Positions 1 through 12,903 of a stretch of 64,000 nt of DNA are shown here, piece by piece. The DNA comes from Silene conica (taxonomy: Eukaryota > Streptophyta > Magnoliopsida > Caryophyllales > Caryophyllaceae), in NCBI GenBank assembly GCA_029255685.2, contig CM055315.2:30323501-30387500 (forward strand). Direction: 5' to 3'. Under the pieces are notes generated by a model. That model worked only from the letters and a program-made list of their open reading frames with translations. It made no database searches and was not told the DNA's origin. The stretch's first letter is position 1; every line of letters begins with the position of its first letter. The position numbers and the translations under genes were made by a program.

Positions 1-1390
1 ACCATTCCAGTTGGCAGACCATATGATCTCTGCACCCACACACAAAACCTGCCATTCCTGCGTATTACCACAGCTGTAACCAGTCCCTACAGAGCAGTTC
101 TGTTCACACTGCATCTCTGCACAGTTGCGACCAGTCCTCGCTACAGTGCTGAGCACGCTAGTGCTTATCTTCTTCAAAGAAAACTCTATCTAACTCTACT
201 CCATGCTTGAGATTAGCTGCAACCAGTCCCTGCTGTACAGTTCCGATCACGCTGCAACACACATACCTGCGCATTAACAGCTGCAACCAGTTCCTGCATC
301 TGTACGGTTCCAAAATTGCAGACCCAAGTCCCTAATCCTTTGTTGCCCCTGGTCACTTCCCTGCTGCTAACAGACCAGAATGCTACTTCACTGATCTGCT
401 ATCTTCCTTACACTCACACACGACATTCAGCCAGCCTCCGCAGCTGACCTCATTCCCTCCCTTTACCATCACCATTCACGCCTCCTCATTAATATACTAC
501 AACTACTAATCCTAGCCTCTAACACCAATTACTATTAAGATAATCTGATTATTTCTTATGGCAAGACCACGCCAGCTAATATGGTATATTTCTCTGCATC
601 TATAAAATACAGATAGATTTACAAGATTCTAAAGCATAGTACCCCGTATCTTTTAAGCTCGATATTGTATTTACTAAGTTCCCATGGTATCATAAATACT
701 ACCAAGGTCTGTTCAAGGAACTTGTAGGCAACCCTCCCCAAATTCCGATATTTATCTAAACAATTAGCGCTCTACTGAAGGTATATCATTGTCTTACGGT
801 TTAGTCTCGTTCAATTTTCTCAACCCATTATTTTTGAACAACTTTTTAAGACAAAAATATAATGAAATAACAATGATCAACACAAAGAGAGTTGTTCCGG
901 CATAAATCGATATCAGGTGCAAAAACGAAGCATAAATCGATATCAGTTGCCCGATTTTCTTGGAGGTACATGCTCGTGTTCTGACCAAGGAGGGTGTGTT
1001 CGGTGATGCCAGGTAAAAGGAAGTGACACATCTACTACCGATTCAGGATCCGATGCGGAAGAGGTACTAGTATATCTGAAATTGCAGCCATTCAGACAGT
1101 CCATAGGTTATCTGTTGACTGTAAGGACAACTACAGAACAGATGTTTCATAGTCTCAGCAGTACCATTGCAGATGTAGCACAAGCTATCAGAAACCAAGT
1201 TCAGATGGTTGTCTACTTCGGCAGGCAGTAGCTATTGCTGTACTTGAGCATTGTATTTTTTTTTTTTGTGTCATTTCGAATAATTTCAAAACTCATGTAA
1301 GGTTTTATTGTGAAAAAAATATATTTTAGAGTTATTATATTTAAATAATTTCTTTGCATCATCTCATTTAAAAAAAAAATATTTTTTTTT
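1..1390. other. Non-genic stretch with degenerate repeats, possibly inside a CACTA element
   Basis: No gene recognised. Between about 65 and 310 a degenerate motif resembling GCTGCAACCAGTCCCTGC recurs four times at intervals of roughly 60-90 bases. Because a CACTA right terminus lies just downstream, some or all of this stretch may be the interior of that element, but no transposase motif was seen. Confidence 0.3.
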
Positions 1391-1609
1391 GACCTATTTG
1401 CGGCGTTTTTTTGGCAAAAACGCCTCAAATAGAAATGCTATTTGCGGCGTTTTTGTTAAAAACGCCGCTAATAGTATCTCTATTTGAGGCGTTTTTTTTT
1501 TCGCCGCAAATAGCCTTTTCTATTTGCGGCCCCCTTATTTGCTGCTACACCAAAAACGCCGCAAATGACCACTTTTTTGGAGCCGCAAATAGCTATTTTT
1601 CTACTAGTG
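1391..1609. mobile_element. Right terminus of a CACTA (En/Spm-like) transposon
   Basis: The stretch ends in CTACTAGTG, the reverse complement of a CACTA-type terminus. It is packed with direct and inverted copies of a subterminal motif (TATTTGCGGCGTTTTT and its complement AAAAACGCCGCAAATA). This is the usual terminal architecture of plant CACTA elements. The matching left end is not found in the window, so the element either starts before position 1 or is truncated. Confidence 0.75.
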
Positions 1610-2230
1610 CCATGACCAAAATCTGTCTTCGTATTATCCTTTTGCCTTGCCACTTCCCCCTCCTTCTTTTTCTTTTCTCTATTCTTGGTATCAAACAAGG
1701 CCTAAATCTGTCCATGAATTATCCATGAACCTTAGCATAATCAAAATCATAGGCATAGGTTGCATAAGAGTCACAACATATGATGTCGTAGACATTCTCA
1801 GATTGAAGATCATGGGTAAACTGACCATACTATACATCAAAACCAACAACATTTACGAAACCAACACCACTATTCTTCAACAGTAAATATACAATATAAG
1901 TAGAATGGAGGCACTACTAAGAAAGACGACGATAACATACTTTCTTAAATGAAACCAATGCTACTTCATAAGTCAGCGTAGAGCTTGGAGGAACCACGAC
2001 CGCCTAACATTTGGATTTTTCTCTATTTTCGATTGTGCTCTGACTTTTTCTGGAATCTTCGGACGAGAGGCGCCTAGAAGGATCGGAAGAGGGGGTTTAT
2101 GAAATTGGTTAATTGATCCGGAACATTCTGGAATGAAAAGAGTGCCGGGACCAGAAGATCCTAGTGGGCAAACAAGGAATTATCGCGACGAGGAGAAGGA
2201 GAGAGAAAAGAGACTCGACTCCTGCTTTGA
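1610..2230. other. No recognisable feature
   Basis: AT-rich sequence with only short spurious reading frames; nothing I can assign. Confidence 0.4.
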
Positions 2231-2550
2231 CTATGACGAGCCGAAACCATACTTAGGAGCAATTGTCAAGAGAGCAACCTCGCCCTTCTTCATAATCACC
2301 ACAGCTCTACCAAGCCCATCAATGACTTGTTCTGCGCAGAAAATACTTATCAGATGCGCAAAATCCCATTTCCATCAGGCAAAAGAAAAGAAGGAAAACA
2401 AGGATGCCCTGTATGTCATACCTTTGTCTGTCTCGAATTCAAAAAGCACATCACCATCACTATGACTCTTGTTAACAAAAAAGGTTCCATCCTGAAGCTT
2501 TCCAATCAATTTTACCGCCAGGACACATTCATATGATGTGAGCAATTGCA
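2231..2550 (-). pseudogene. FKBP-type peptidyl-prolyl isomerase gene fragment (ROF1/FKBP62-like)
   Basis: On the minus strand two exons can be joined. The first covers about 2520-2422 and encodes VKLIGKLQDGTFFVNKSH and then LFEFETDK. An intron with GT-AG borders follows (2421-2332). The second exon, 2331-2231, encodes EQVIDGLGRAVVIMKKGE and then PKYGFGSS before a TAG. The order matches an FKBP domain of the multi-domain plant FKBPs, in which the EQVIDGL and GEVALLTI segments follow one another. Only about 65 codons remain; an in-frame stop lies upstream of 2550, and the fragment stops where the family normally continues. It looks like a truncated duplicate that kept one intron, so it is a DNA-level copy and not a retrocopy. 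Confidence 0.7.
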
Positions 2551-5453
2551 CAAATCAACAGGTATATTCAGCGAAGAACTCAGAACTACAATACTACGCC
2601 AATGGAAAGGAATATTATATTAAAAATACACAAATACTTGCTTAAGAAGGGAATATCCGTTTTAGAAGTGAAGAACAAACCTTGATTTTATTCAGCAACT
2701 CATATCTTGTCACTCCAGGCATTGAATAGTCTGTTATAATCAAAGGCACCTTCACTCCCTATTACAATCAAACAATTTTACATCTTTATTCATTCATTTC
2801 ATACTCAAAGATCAAAACTTTATAAAAGAAGTTCAAATATTTGAAAGAAAAACACTAAATTAACATACATTACAACATCCTGCAGCGTCATTCTTTTCAT
2901 CTATTCCCAAAAACTGCAATGCTCTTTGTCCACTTTCCACAACTGTCACTGCAAACACAACCCATCTCAGAAATTCATTTCTATATCTGACTCCCGTTAC
3001 CTAGCAATTAGCGGGAGCTATTGAGGCACTCGGGTTATGTTGTGGTCATAAATATGAAAATGACATCTAACCTTTGCAAGAAGAAATCTTTAAAATGACA
3101 TCAATAATACAATAATCTTATTCAATCCCAAATCCATTATTTAATCCCCAAATTATCCCCGGTTCATTTCATTTAGGGTGTAATTATTGACTATTGATCA
3201 TATTTTTAATAAGATTAATTATTCAACTGAATTCATTAGATTCAGCAAATGGGTTTTTCCCAGATGAAGTTTTTCTAGTGATGGCGGAGCTGCTCCGTCC
3301 TGGTCGCCCCAAGCTGAGACGGGATTTTATGATCCATATGGCAAGTTTGAGTAGTATGGAATTGGTGGGAATTAGTTAAACAGAGGGTAGGGTAAAGCGG
3401 AGCGAAAGGTATAATCAATTCTCTCATTCTAGGTCCGTATTTAAAAATCTTGAATAAATGGTGTTAAATTTCTCAGAATTTGCTTTATAAAGCTTTATTC
3501 AGATAATAATCAGTCCCATTTCCAAAGTGACAACTATAAAAGGTATTATTCGAGACAATAATCAGTCCCATTTCCAAAGTTCTAGGTAAAGGTATTATTA
3601 AATAGCGCTTGGTTAGCAAAGCCTTCAAACTTAACCAGTTAACCATCACGTCATCTGCAAAACAAAAGGTGAAAACTCTTGTCCTAACCAGTACTTGTGT
3701 TTGTTTTTAGACCAGGATTTAGGTAACCACGTACAAAGTGGAAAAGGAAGTCCCACACTCAATTTCCCCACACAAAAGACTACTGAAGGAAATGCAGAAT
3801 GTTGGCTCGAACTGACCAGACTGGAATAGGTAAACTACTGGCTACTGGCTAGGACATGAGTAGTTTGCAAAATGCAATTTGAATGAAGGAGGAAAAGAAT
3901 GGTAGGTTAATCACAAATTCACAATACAGAATCAAGGTCACTAAAATCTTTGGCAGATAAGAGACTGAGTGATCGTCGATGACTATGGAAGCTAAACTTG
4001 AAACAAGAGACATACTTCAAAGTTGATTTAACAGTTCTTTCCAAGTAATCAGCGCGATAGCAGGCCATAATTACGATAGTTGCCACTGGTACCTATTGGT
4101 TTCAGCATATTAGACAGTTAGTAAGTCAGGTGCTCAATTTATACTACTCCAAAAAAACGAAAACAAGGGCCTAAATCAAATGAGTTGAACCTCTATTTTC
4201 TCGGTTAAGCAATTCCACATTATTATTCAAAAGAAAACACCACATTCCATGCTTATATAACGTATCACCACATATAAACCATGTTGCTCAATCTCAACTA
4301 CCAGTATCCAACATATAACAATGACAAACAGCATTACCCCATATATCAAGCGATCAGCAAATATCAAGGTAGGTCGGTTGGATGCACAAAGTCTTATTGC
4401 TGACATCACAATACATTCGGGGTGTTCAGTAACCAAAAACAAAAATAGACCACCTCCCCCCCACCTCATCCTCTCACTCCCCTTATGTCATTGGCTCCTT
4501 CTAGACATTATTTTAAAGCTTCAGATTATTTGGTATACAATATACTAAAATCAACACATGGATAACAACAAAATGATAAAAAGGATACTCTACAAAACTT
4601 GATAAGAATAATTAACCACAGCGCATCAACAATTAACAATAGTAGTACCTTTAAGAAGAGCTAAAATACTACTCTCTATGAAGAAAGAAACTGCGTAAGA
4701 GAACAGAATAAACACCTGCAAAAAGATGAATGTGGAAGTTAGAGAATCTGCCAAGAAAAACTAAAGGAACTATACTATAATTAGAAAATCAAAATCGATG
4801 GTAATACCACCAAAAACTCCCCTTACTGTTCTCGGGTCCAATAAATCTTTGTTCATCTCTCGCATTGAGTTTCCTCTCTTTCAATTTAGGGTTTTGAATT
4901 TTCCAGGTGATCTGATAATTTGGGAATTTTATGAACCCTAGAAAATTGATCGGAGTGTGGTAGATGAAGATGAAGAAAGTAAAATACAACAAATACAAAT
5001 CCTAACCTGTGAAACAGTAAAAGGAAGTGGAATTACAAAATCATACTACTCACATTTGATAGCTGAATTCCATAATTATAAAAATTTGGAAATGAAATAA
5101 CTGGAATAATACTCACTTGATCCAGATTGATGTTGATGATTATGCTAAAGGTGGTGTTGAGGAATTAAGGATGATGATGATGGAGTGTCTCGTGATTGAG
5201 AGTAAAAATAAAAACCACGGAAAATTACCTGGAATAGCTGCTATTGTTGGTTGTACAACAAAGTTCTCACTAATAGTGAAGCTTGGAGGAAGAAGACAAG
5301 GTGTTCACTGCTCATTACGCACGACGCACATGGGACACTGCTCTACTGTCCATCCTTAAGGGGGAGTTTGTACATTTATAAGGCTTATAGATATTATATA
5401 TGGTACTTGATATTATTATTATTTACTACTTATATAGGTTGATTAGAGATAGT
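2551..5453. other. Intergenic sequence without a recognised gene
   Basis: AT-rich, with short open frames on both strands but no domain signature. The minus strand around 5000-4780 looks like a possible leader (pyrimidine-rich, with AAACCCTAA-type motifs), but no coding exons could be tied to it. Confidence 0.35.
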
Positions 5454-5655
5454 TAAGGTGTATATAAGCGAAGCGGGGTGGAGCGGGGATGGGGCGGATC
5501 TCATGTGATACCCACACCCGCCCCACGACCCGCGATGAATGATACTTTTGAAACTCATCCCCGCCCCACGACCCATCAAATCATTACCCACACCTACTCC
5601 ACGTGAGGCGGGTGCAGGGCGAGACCCGCCAAGACCCGCCTCATTGACATCCTTA
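5454..5655. repeat. GC-rich foldback repeat, possible MITE
   Basis: A short island rich in GGCGGGT/ACCCGCC motifs inside AT-rich DNA. Its ends are weakly complementary: TAAGGTGT on the left, and CATCCTTA (reverse complement TAAGGATG) on the right. Its design resembles the hAT elements at 32805 and 53008, but I see no clear target-site duplication. Confidence 0.4.
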
Positions 5656-6125
5656 CTCGCGGCAAGGGGTGTCTAGATTATTAATGTGCACATATATTCT
5701 AATCTCAAGTCCCACAAATGATATTTTTAATGATCTTTTTTCTATTAATGATATTAAAGTTATTTTTAATTTATATTAAATCCGGTCGAATTCGTGGAGT
5801 AAAATTTCGACACTTAATAAGAGATGATACACGGATTTTTACCTCAACCCAGTCGACTCGAGTTCACTGGTAGGGTCAAGTTTTTGGATGGCTGACTCTT
5901 GAATTCATATTAAATTGAAATTGGGCGTAACAGGCAACGGAAGGAACTATCTCAAAAATGATAAGGGCAGTGCTGCTGCTGCAAGCACAATCAAAATTTC
6001 CAACTTTTTTCCAATTTTATTGTATCGATTATTTGAGACTGATTAAGCCAAGTAAATTCCCAAAAAGGTTGTGGACTCCATTAAACCTTCACACAACACT
6101 CAACACATTTCCAATCGATCGAGAA
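5656..6125. other. Upstream region of TRM10
   Basis: AT-rich sequence preceding the TRM10 coding start. An in-frame ATG at 5958 would add 56 residues (hydrophobic, then basic). The next ATG at 6126 gives the N-terminus typical of the family, so the stretch from 5958 is treated as 5' untranslated or a possible alternative start. Confidence 0.4.
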
Positions 6126-9100
6126 ATGGCAGAAACTTCAGTAAATGAGCAAACAACAGCCGCCATTACAAACACCGTAGACAACCCAGAAAAACCACTC
6201 TCCAAAAATGCCCAAAAGAAGCTTAAAAAACAGCAAAGATACGAGGAGAAGAAAGCAGAGAAAAAGGCCATGGCAAAGGAGCAAAGAAAGGCTGAAAATG
6301 AGAGAAAACAGAAAGAATGGGAGGAAAAGCTTGCTGCTTTGGTTTCAGAAGAGGAGAAACTTAAATTTTTAGAGTCGAGAAAAGAGTTAAGAAAGGATAG
6401 AATGGAGAAAAGATCCGAGGAAAGAGAGAAGAAGTTTGAGAAACTTTCATGGGGGAAACTCCATGGACAAAGAATTGTTATTGATCTTGAGTTTTCTCAC
6501 CTTATGTCTGATTCTCAACTGCACAGCCTTGTTCAGCAGGTTTGTATTTTTTTTTTTACCTCAAAGGATGAATTGTGCAGTAGTTAAAATTGCATTTAGT
6601 CTCTCTGTAAGACAAATATGACTGTTATATCCGTCTTAAAAAGCGATATGATATTGGGTAGACTGTAAATTTTGTAAATTTTGATGTTTTTGTTTTTTTT
6701 TTGTGTTTCTGAAATGATATCTGTTCAAATGTGATATATCTGTTCATTTGGCGATTTATTTTTACTCCCCAGTATATTGCTTTATGACAATAAGTGAGAC
6801 GGAAGCAGTTGTTTTCTTCCCCTTGTTTCCATACTGAAACTAGTACCTTCTTTTATGACAATTAAGTCTCCCTTAAGGTCACAATTAAGACGGAGTAATT
6901 GTGAGCCATTTACAATAAAATGTAACCATTTTGGATATGTAGACGAAAAGTGCCTCTCTACAATGAGAATTTGCGTTTTTATGAATTCAAACAACTTTGC
7001 TTGAGTTATTTTTAGGTAAGCAATTACAAGTTTTTCTGTTATATTCTTAGATGTATATAATCAAGCATTGTTCATTGATTAATACAAACTGCAGATAGTG
7101 TTTTGTTATGCTGTTAATGGAAAATGCACTTCCCCATGCCATTTGTGGTTAACTGGGTGTGAGGGTAATATGGAAACCCAATTGAGGAGAATCCCTGGAT
7201 TTGATAAGTGGATCGTTGAGAAAGAGAGCCGGTCTTATATTGAAGCTTTGCAAGACAAGAAGGACAGCCTAGTCTATCTAACAGCTGATTCGGAAACTGT
7301 TTTGGAAGATTTAGATCCTAAGAAGATGTATATTATTGGAGGTATAGTAGATCGCAACCGTTGGAAAGGCATAACTATGACGAAAGCTCAAGAGCAGGGA
7401 ATCCAAACAGCCAGGCTTCCCATTGGAAACTACTTAAAGATGTCCACTTCTCAGGTCAGCATAAAACTAACATCACCTTTTTGAATAATTTTCTGTAATT
7501 CATTTGTAAAGTTTCTTAAACATGGAGACGCGCTTTGTTTTTCAACCACATGCCTACCTACGGATGAAGTTACTGAAACGGATGAAGTTACTGATATTAC
7601 TATTTGCACATCGTCATTCAGTGGTGATTATTCTCTTTGTGGTCCTATTTTCAAACAGCTTTTCTCAAACAAAAATAATCAGTTTCATTGGATATATAGA
7701 TTGCACTAGTACTAAAGTGTTGTCTTATCTATTGACGGATGCCTAAGGCTATGAGTGCAAATATTGATTCTGGGTGCCACTTTGCAGTACAAAGTTCTCA
7801 TATACTTATACTGCCATTAATTCCCGCATATATTTCACTTTAGAAAGTCAAGATTTTAGATGTCAATATTTGAGCTACTTTGCAGGAGTGCTAGGCATGC
7901 TAGTCAGTGGTCAGTGACCGGCCAACCAATGATCGGTAGTCTTAAAAGTACTTTGCTGTATATTATTCTTACTTGTTTATGCCATTATTACCCACACATC
8001 TTCCTGTGAAAATTTAATTTAGTAAGTTGTGTAGGTTTGATGTTTAAACCGATTGAACCCCTTGAATATATCAATTGCTTTCTAGACTCAACAAGCAGTT
8101 CTAAAGACATGAGCTAGAAAATGTTGTAAAGGCTAAGCACTTATCAGTTATCACTATTGTTACTCACAAATTACAATAGTGTGCGGATATAGTTACGGTG
8201 GCCGTTATTCAATACATCTCTTTCATAATTTTTGCCTTTATTGCCATTACTAGCCCACATCTACACCTAGGGAATGTCTTAGATATGGAGTCAAGGTTAC
8301 CAGATTCGGGGTTTGGTGGCACGAACTACGAACTTGCTTGGCTGAACCGGATTTGGGTTCGTTCGCAGCCTGGTTTGCCGGAAATCGAGGATCAGATCGG
8401 TCATATCCTCGAACTCTATAGCTTGCTTGCCTGCCTGCCCGAGAAGAAGAATGGCAGGCTTGGTGGCCGAAGGAGATGGAGGAAAGAAGAAATAGGACGA
8501 TGTGTTTTGGTTCGCTGCAGAGAATTGGGTACGTAGGGTTTAATTAAAAGGAAATATTTGCTCTTTTAAAAAAAAGTAACGCTGAGATTTAATAGTTTGC
8601 TTAGCCAATTACACTTTCAAGTTGCAATTATACATTTAAAAGGGACACAAGTTGTAATAATTATTATATCGGGGACGTAGCAAATTACCCCATAATTTAT
8701 ATTATGTGCAAATAAACCCTCTAAATTTCACTTGTAACAAATTAGCCTCATAAAATTACAAAAATGTGCAATTAAGCACAAATCAAGTTTTCAACCATTT
8801 TTTTAACTAAAACCTAATCCTTCCTAGTCTTGGTAACTTTCCCTAGTGAGGTAAGGTACAAGATTTAAGGATTTCATTATAATAGGTATAAAGTATTGTT
8901 CTGGCCTCTCGGGTGATGTAATTGGAGAGAGGGAAGATATTGTGTGATACTGTTGTGAGATGAAGTGATCAAAATAAAAATAAAGTATGAGTATTGTTGA
9001 GGTGGTGTTGTGGGGTGAGGTGATTAAAATAAGCATAAAATTTTACCAAAAAGGAAAATAGGGAAGATATTGTGAATAAATGAAAAGTAAATAGGGAAGG

Positions 9101-11396
9101 TTATTTAGAATAGGAAGGAATATTATTTTCTATTATTAGGACCATTTAAATTATATATAATGAAAATTGAATACAATATTTACATATTAAACGAAAAATG
9201 TGAAGCAACATATAACTTTTCATTTTAATTGCACTAAAAGTTCTCATATTATGAATATTTTTCAACAAAATGAGAAAAAAAAAATTTTGAAATGCATTCT
9301 AATAATTTAGAATTTTAAATTAATATTTTATCAAAAAAATAAAAATTTTCAATAATAGTAGAATATTTAATTTAGTATATTCATTCTTAAAAAAAAGATA
9401 TGTGGTTAATTGTACATTAAGAGAAACTTATGGAGACATTTTGCTACATTTCTAAATTAAGGGGGCTTAATTGCACATAATATCAAACTTATAGGGGTGA
9501 TTTACTATATTCCCCATTATCTATACTTCATCTTTTTAACTTCTCTTAGAATAGTGGAGTAGAGTGCACTCCCCAAAAACAAAGAAAAAGAGACTAAAAA
9601 TAAGAAAATATTTGTATATAAATAGTGGAGTAGAGTACACTCCCGTCCCTCCTTTTCCTTCCTGTCCATCCCCTTCCCTACTACTTTCGTATCCTACAAC
9701 CAAAAAATCCTCTACCTAACAATAATTTAAATAAAAAGGCACATTAGTGAGGCGCCGTCTTTTCATCCTTAATAACTTAAGCATCGAGTACCAAATGGAT
9801 TTACGGAGCCCACTTTGTATATGGGGTTTTCTATAAGGTAACCTTCAATTTTTTCGATTTAAGGTAACCCTCTATTTAATTAAGCTTCCATTAATAACCC
9901 TATACTCTATATAAGTTAATGAACATGACCTTACTTTTCCATTCCGTCAAGTTTGACAGTTAACTATTGTGTTATGGCTTAACTAGTTTCCCTCCATTTC
10001 TTTCTTCTTACTCCTTTTCATTTCCCTCCATTTTAATTTCTCTGCACTTTTAATTTCCCCCCAATCTCAGTAACAGACAAACAGAGCTTGTCACGCAATC
10101 CTGCTTGATTGTAAGTTTGAGACTTGTCATTCCTGTTTACATGGGGTTTAGCCTAATTGATTTGCAAACATGCCACACTTGCACATAATTGAAATTAAGG
10201 TTTCTGGCGTTGGAAAAAAGCGAATGAGGGAGAGGACTCTGTGATAATTGCGAGATTCGGTTATAAAACCTATATGTTTGTTTTGACTAAGCAAACTCTG
10301 TGTAGTATCTGTTGAGTGCACGTTTGGTGTAGGTATTTGTAGTTCCCTGTAAGATAATAATTAACACCTACATGAAATTTCTAACAGGCAGATCAACAGA
10401 TATAGGGTAATTGCTTTTTAAGAGATATAGGGTTATTAGTGTGAATTTTATTAAATAGAGGGTTACCGTGTAGAAATCGAAATAATTGAGGGTTACCTCG
10501 TAGAAAACCCCTAATTTTTAAGATGTTTAAACCTTTCAGATTCCATGATTGTCAAAGCTCTACATGCTCACAAAAACTCGGGCTTTAGGAAAAGGCAAAC
10601 TTTGTATTTGTTCTTCTGAATGAGTTCTACAAGTATGTGGCATGATTATTCCACTCCCATTTTTGCCTCATGAAGTCGTAAGTGTAGGTTCTCAATATGA
10701 ATATATTGTGCGTTCTCTTGTGGGTTTAAGTTGTATGTTATTTGTATGGAGTTGGAGCATTATTTTACTCACAACTTAATTTGAAAAGACACACCTCGTC
10801 GATAGATCTTCATTGTGCTAATAGGAATTATCCCTTGGAGCAACATTTGTTTTTTGTAGTAAGTCTTCTTGTATATCTCTCGTTTAGTTATGTGGTTAAT
10901 GGTTTGGTTTGATACGGGTGACCATCTCGTATAAGTTTTCTATTGTCTCTATTGTCTATAATACCTCAATGTCTTACCTTATCATGAAATTATGAACTAT
11001 CGATTATCCCAACTATCTTCTAACCTAAAATGTCATCAATGGTGTGCGTGCTGTTTTCTAGACTTCAGAATTCAGTAATGAACTTTGTTGCTACATGATA
11101 CCGAGTATCTTAACTCCTGCGTTTGAGTTTTTGTTATTTGACAGAGATGGTTTAATTGTCTGCAGGTCCTTACTGTAAATCAAGTGGTAGAAATACTGCT
11201 CAAATACTTGGAGATAAAAGATTGGAAGGCTTCGTTCTTTCAGGTGATTCCTCAAAGGAAACGATGTGAAGTTGAGTCTAACGAAAACGGAGAACATTTA
11301 AAAGATGAAGATAGGTTGGACAGGGAAAAAAAGTTGAAAATGTCCGAAATTAATTTAGAAGAAAGAAAAGATGAAGATAGGTTGGACGGGCAATAG
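6126..11396 (+). CDS. TRM10: tRNA (guanine9-N1)-methyltransferase, TRM10 family, three exons
   Basis: Transfers a methyl group from S-adenosylmethionine to N1 of guanine 9 in tRNA. Exons: 6126-6539, 7095-7454 and 11166-11396; all introns are phase 0 with GT-AG borders; 334 residues. The N-terminal third is a Lys/Glu-rich coiled coil (about residues 25-105), as in the family. The SPOUT methyltransferase core shows [10 protein letters not shown] (near 117), [33 protein letters not shown] and [12 protein letters not shown], the recognised Trm10 motifs in order. ATG 6126 was chosen because it gives a family-like start; an upstream in-frame ATG exists at 5958. Intron 2 (7455-11165) is 3.7 kb and holds two TIR elements. 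The C-terminal tail contains a 66-bp tandem duplication, and the stop codon lies inside the second unit. The gene appears functional. Confidence 0.9.
8671..9515. mobile_element. Non-autonomous TIR element in TRM10 intron 2
   Basis: The left end (from 8671) and the reverse complement of the right end (to 9515) align over roughly 100 bases. Both begin with GGGGA and share the motifs TATTATGTGCAA and GTAGCAAA, including a second internal round of the same motif. No coding sequence and no clear target-site duplication were seen. Family unassigned; the long repetitive inverted ends fit a foldback or MITE-type DNA element. Confidence 0.6.
9823..10511. mobile_element. Second non-autonomous TIR element in TRM10 intron 2
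   Basis: The ends are GGGGTTTTCTA on the left and TAGAAAACCCC on the right. The inverted similarity extends inward about 100 bases through repeated GGTAACCCTC and TAACCCTATA motifs. It is about 690 bp long and non-coding, and no target-site duplication is evident. It lies only 300 bases after the element ending at 9515. Confidence 0.65.
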
Positions 11397-12304
11397 AAAT
11401 TGAAAATGTCCGAAGTTAATTTAGAAGAAAAAGAGCGAGAGCCCATGGCACCTGAAAAAGGGAAATCACTGTCTATCCATCCACATTGAATGAAAATGTG
11501 AAAAGAATGTTAACGAGTTCATTTTCTTTTCATTACCAATTTCCCAAATTTTTCCTTATTTACCGGTTCGAGCGAACGCAAGTATAAAAGTATTATTAAC
11601 AGCATCGTTTTATATAGCGGTATTGCAAATTAGGCTAGACACGATAAGTAGATAAGTGCATTGATAAGTAGGCTAGACACCACTGTGGTTGTGGACCTAA
11701 TGAGATAGTAGGCCAGACATGGGGATGCGGAAGCGCCGTTGATTTGATGTATGTATGTATAAATTAGGTTAGGCACATACAGAATGGGTCGTGGACCCGA
11801 TGAAGCGGGACGGTGGTACTATGTGATGTCCGTGATGTGGCCGCGTGTATGTAAAGAGGTCGTGAGCTGTCGTGTTCTTGTAATCCCGGTAAATATGTTG
11901 TCTTGTGTATGCAAGGATGTGGTAGTATTTTATTTTGTTATTGCTTTGGGAATTTATATCTAGCATGTAGTTGACTGAGTTGTGTCTTGTGTATTGCACC
12001 TATTTTCAGGTTGGTTTGTGTTGATTTATTTAATGAGTTTTGATTAGATGGGGAGCAGTTAATAAAGTAGGTCCAGATTGATTTATTTTCAGGACGATGA
12101 AGCTGCTGTTACGGATTGATTAGCAGTTTGGATTAGATTGCTTATCCTTATTTTAGGTTCAGTTTTGACGTTTTATGCCTTTAAAAGGCTACTTGAGTGG
12201 TATAATTTGTCTTTTATTTTGCAAATGATGCTATGTTTTCCTATTGAACTAATGTTGCTGTTGTTTTGTTTTGCTATTGAATATTTGATATTTGATTTTA
12301 CCGC
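11397..12304. other. Intergenic, downstream of TRM10
   Basis: Read-through of the TRM10 stop would stay open to a TGA at about 11489. Beyond that I see AT-rich sequence with no gene. Confidence 0.35.
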
Positions 12305-12625
12305 TTTTTTTTTTTCAGGTAAATACCGGTTTATTCATTAAAAGCTGAGATAAAATCGGCAACAAGAATGTCCCCAATACAATCCGGGCCCATATCAACC
12401 CAAACCCAAGTAGAATAGGTTATGGGTTGGTAGTGGGTTATCCGGTGAGCAGCACGATTCTCCGATCGTTTAATAAAAGTGAAAAAACCGAATCAAAACG
12501 AGAAGCTAAGAGAATAATATCCTGAGCCATAGATCCAAGATAAGTCGCCCAATTCCTGCTCGTTATGATAATGAATACTACAAAAACACGTTGATATTTT
12601 GGCCTTGACATCAAACACCTTAAAA
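12305..12625 (-). pseudogene. 3' end of an L1-type LINE: RNase H tail and poly(A)
   Basis: Minus-strand translation in two frames gives an RNase H-like tail. One frame carries QELGDLSWIYGSG. After a frameshift the other carries FIKRSENRAAHRITHY, WVWVDMGPDCIGDIL and DFISAFNE before a stop. The R..N.AAH motif and the terminal W(V).D.P..I pattern are typical of the RNase H end of plant L1 reverse-transcriptase ORFs. About 30 bases after the stop the strand ends in a run of about 11 A (T run at 12305-12315), as expected for a LINE 3' terminus. The 5' part is absent. Confidence 0.65.
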
Positions 12626-12712
12626 CACCGGTGATACTTTTGAATTTTTTTAATATTGTACGGTTAAATGTGCAAATATCAAAGAAAGCAGCGAACTATA
12701 TTTTTTTTTAGT

Positions 12713-12903
12713 AATTCTTCCTTGCGACGGATCACCATTTGTAACGAATATTTTGTAAGATAAAATGGATATAAAATAAGTTAGTGAAGAAAGGGGACCA
12801 CAGGAATATGGTTGGAGAGAGAAAAAGTGGGTATTTTGTGAGAGAAAACGGTATCCGTCACAAGCTTGCGACGGATAGTGCCGTTCCAAATAAGAATTTG
12901 TGA
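12713..12903. repeat. MITE-like repeat, copy A
   Basis: About 190 bp, closely similar to 13631-13826. It carries CTTGCGACGGAT near both ends (direct and inverted) and an internal GGAGAGAGAAAAAGTGG block. Non-coding; family unassigned. Confidence 0.6.

Noticed and set aside
2133..2465. Plus-strand open frame of 110 codons
   Set aside because: It is antisense to the FKBP exons, which carry the recognisable domain; the plus frame has no motif.
8198..8536. 112-codon frame in TRM10 intron 2
   Set aside because: No domain, begins at a non-ATG codon and lies inside a confirmed intron.
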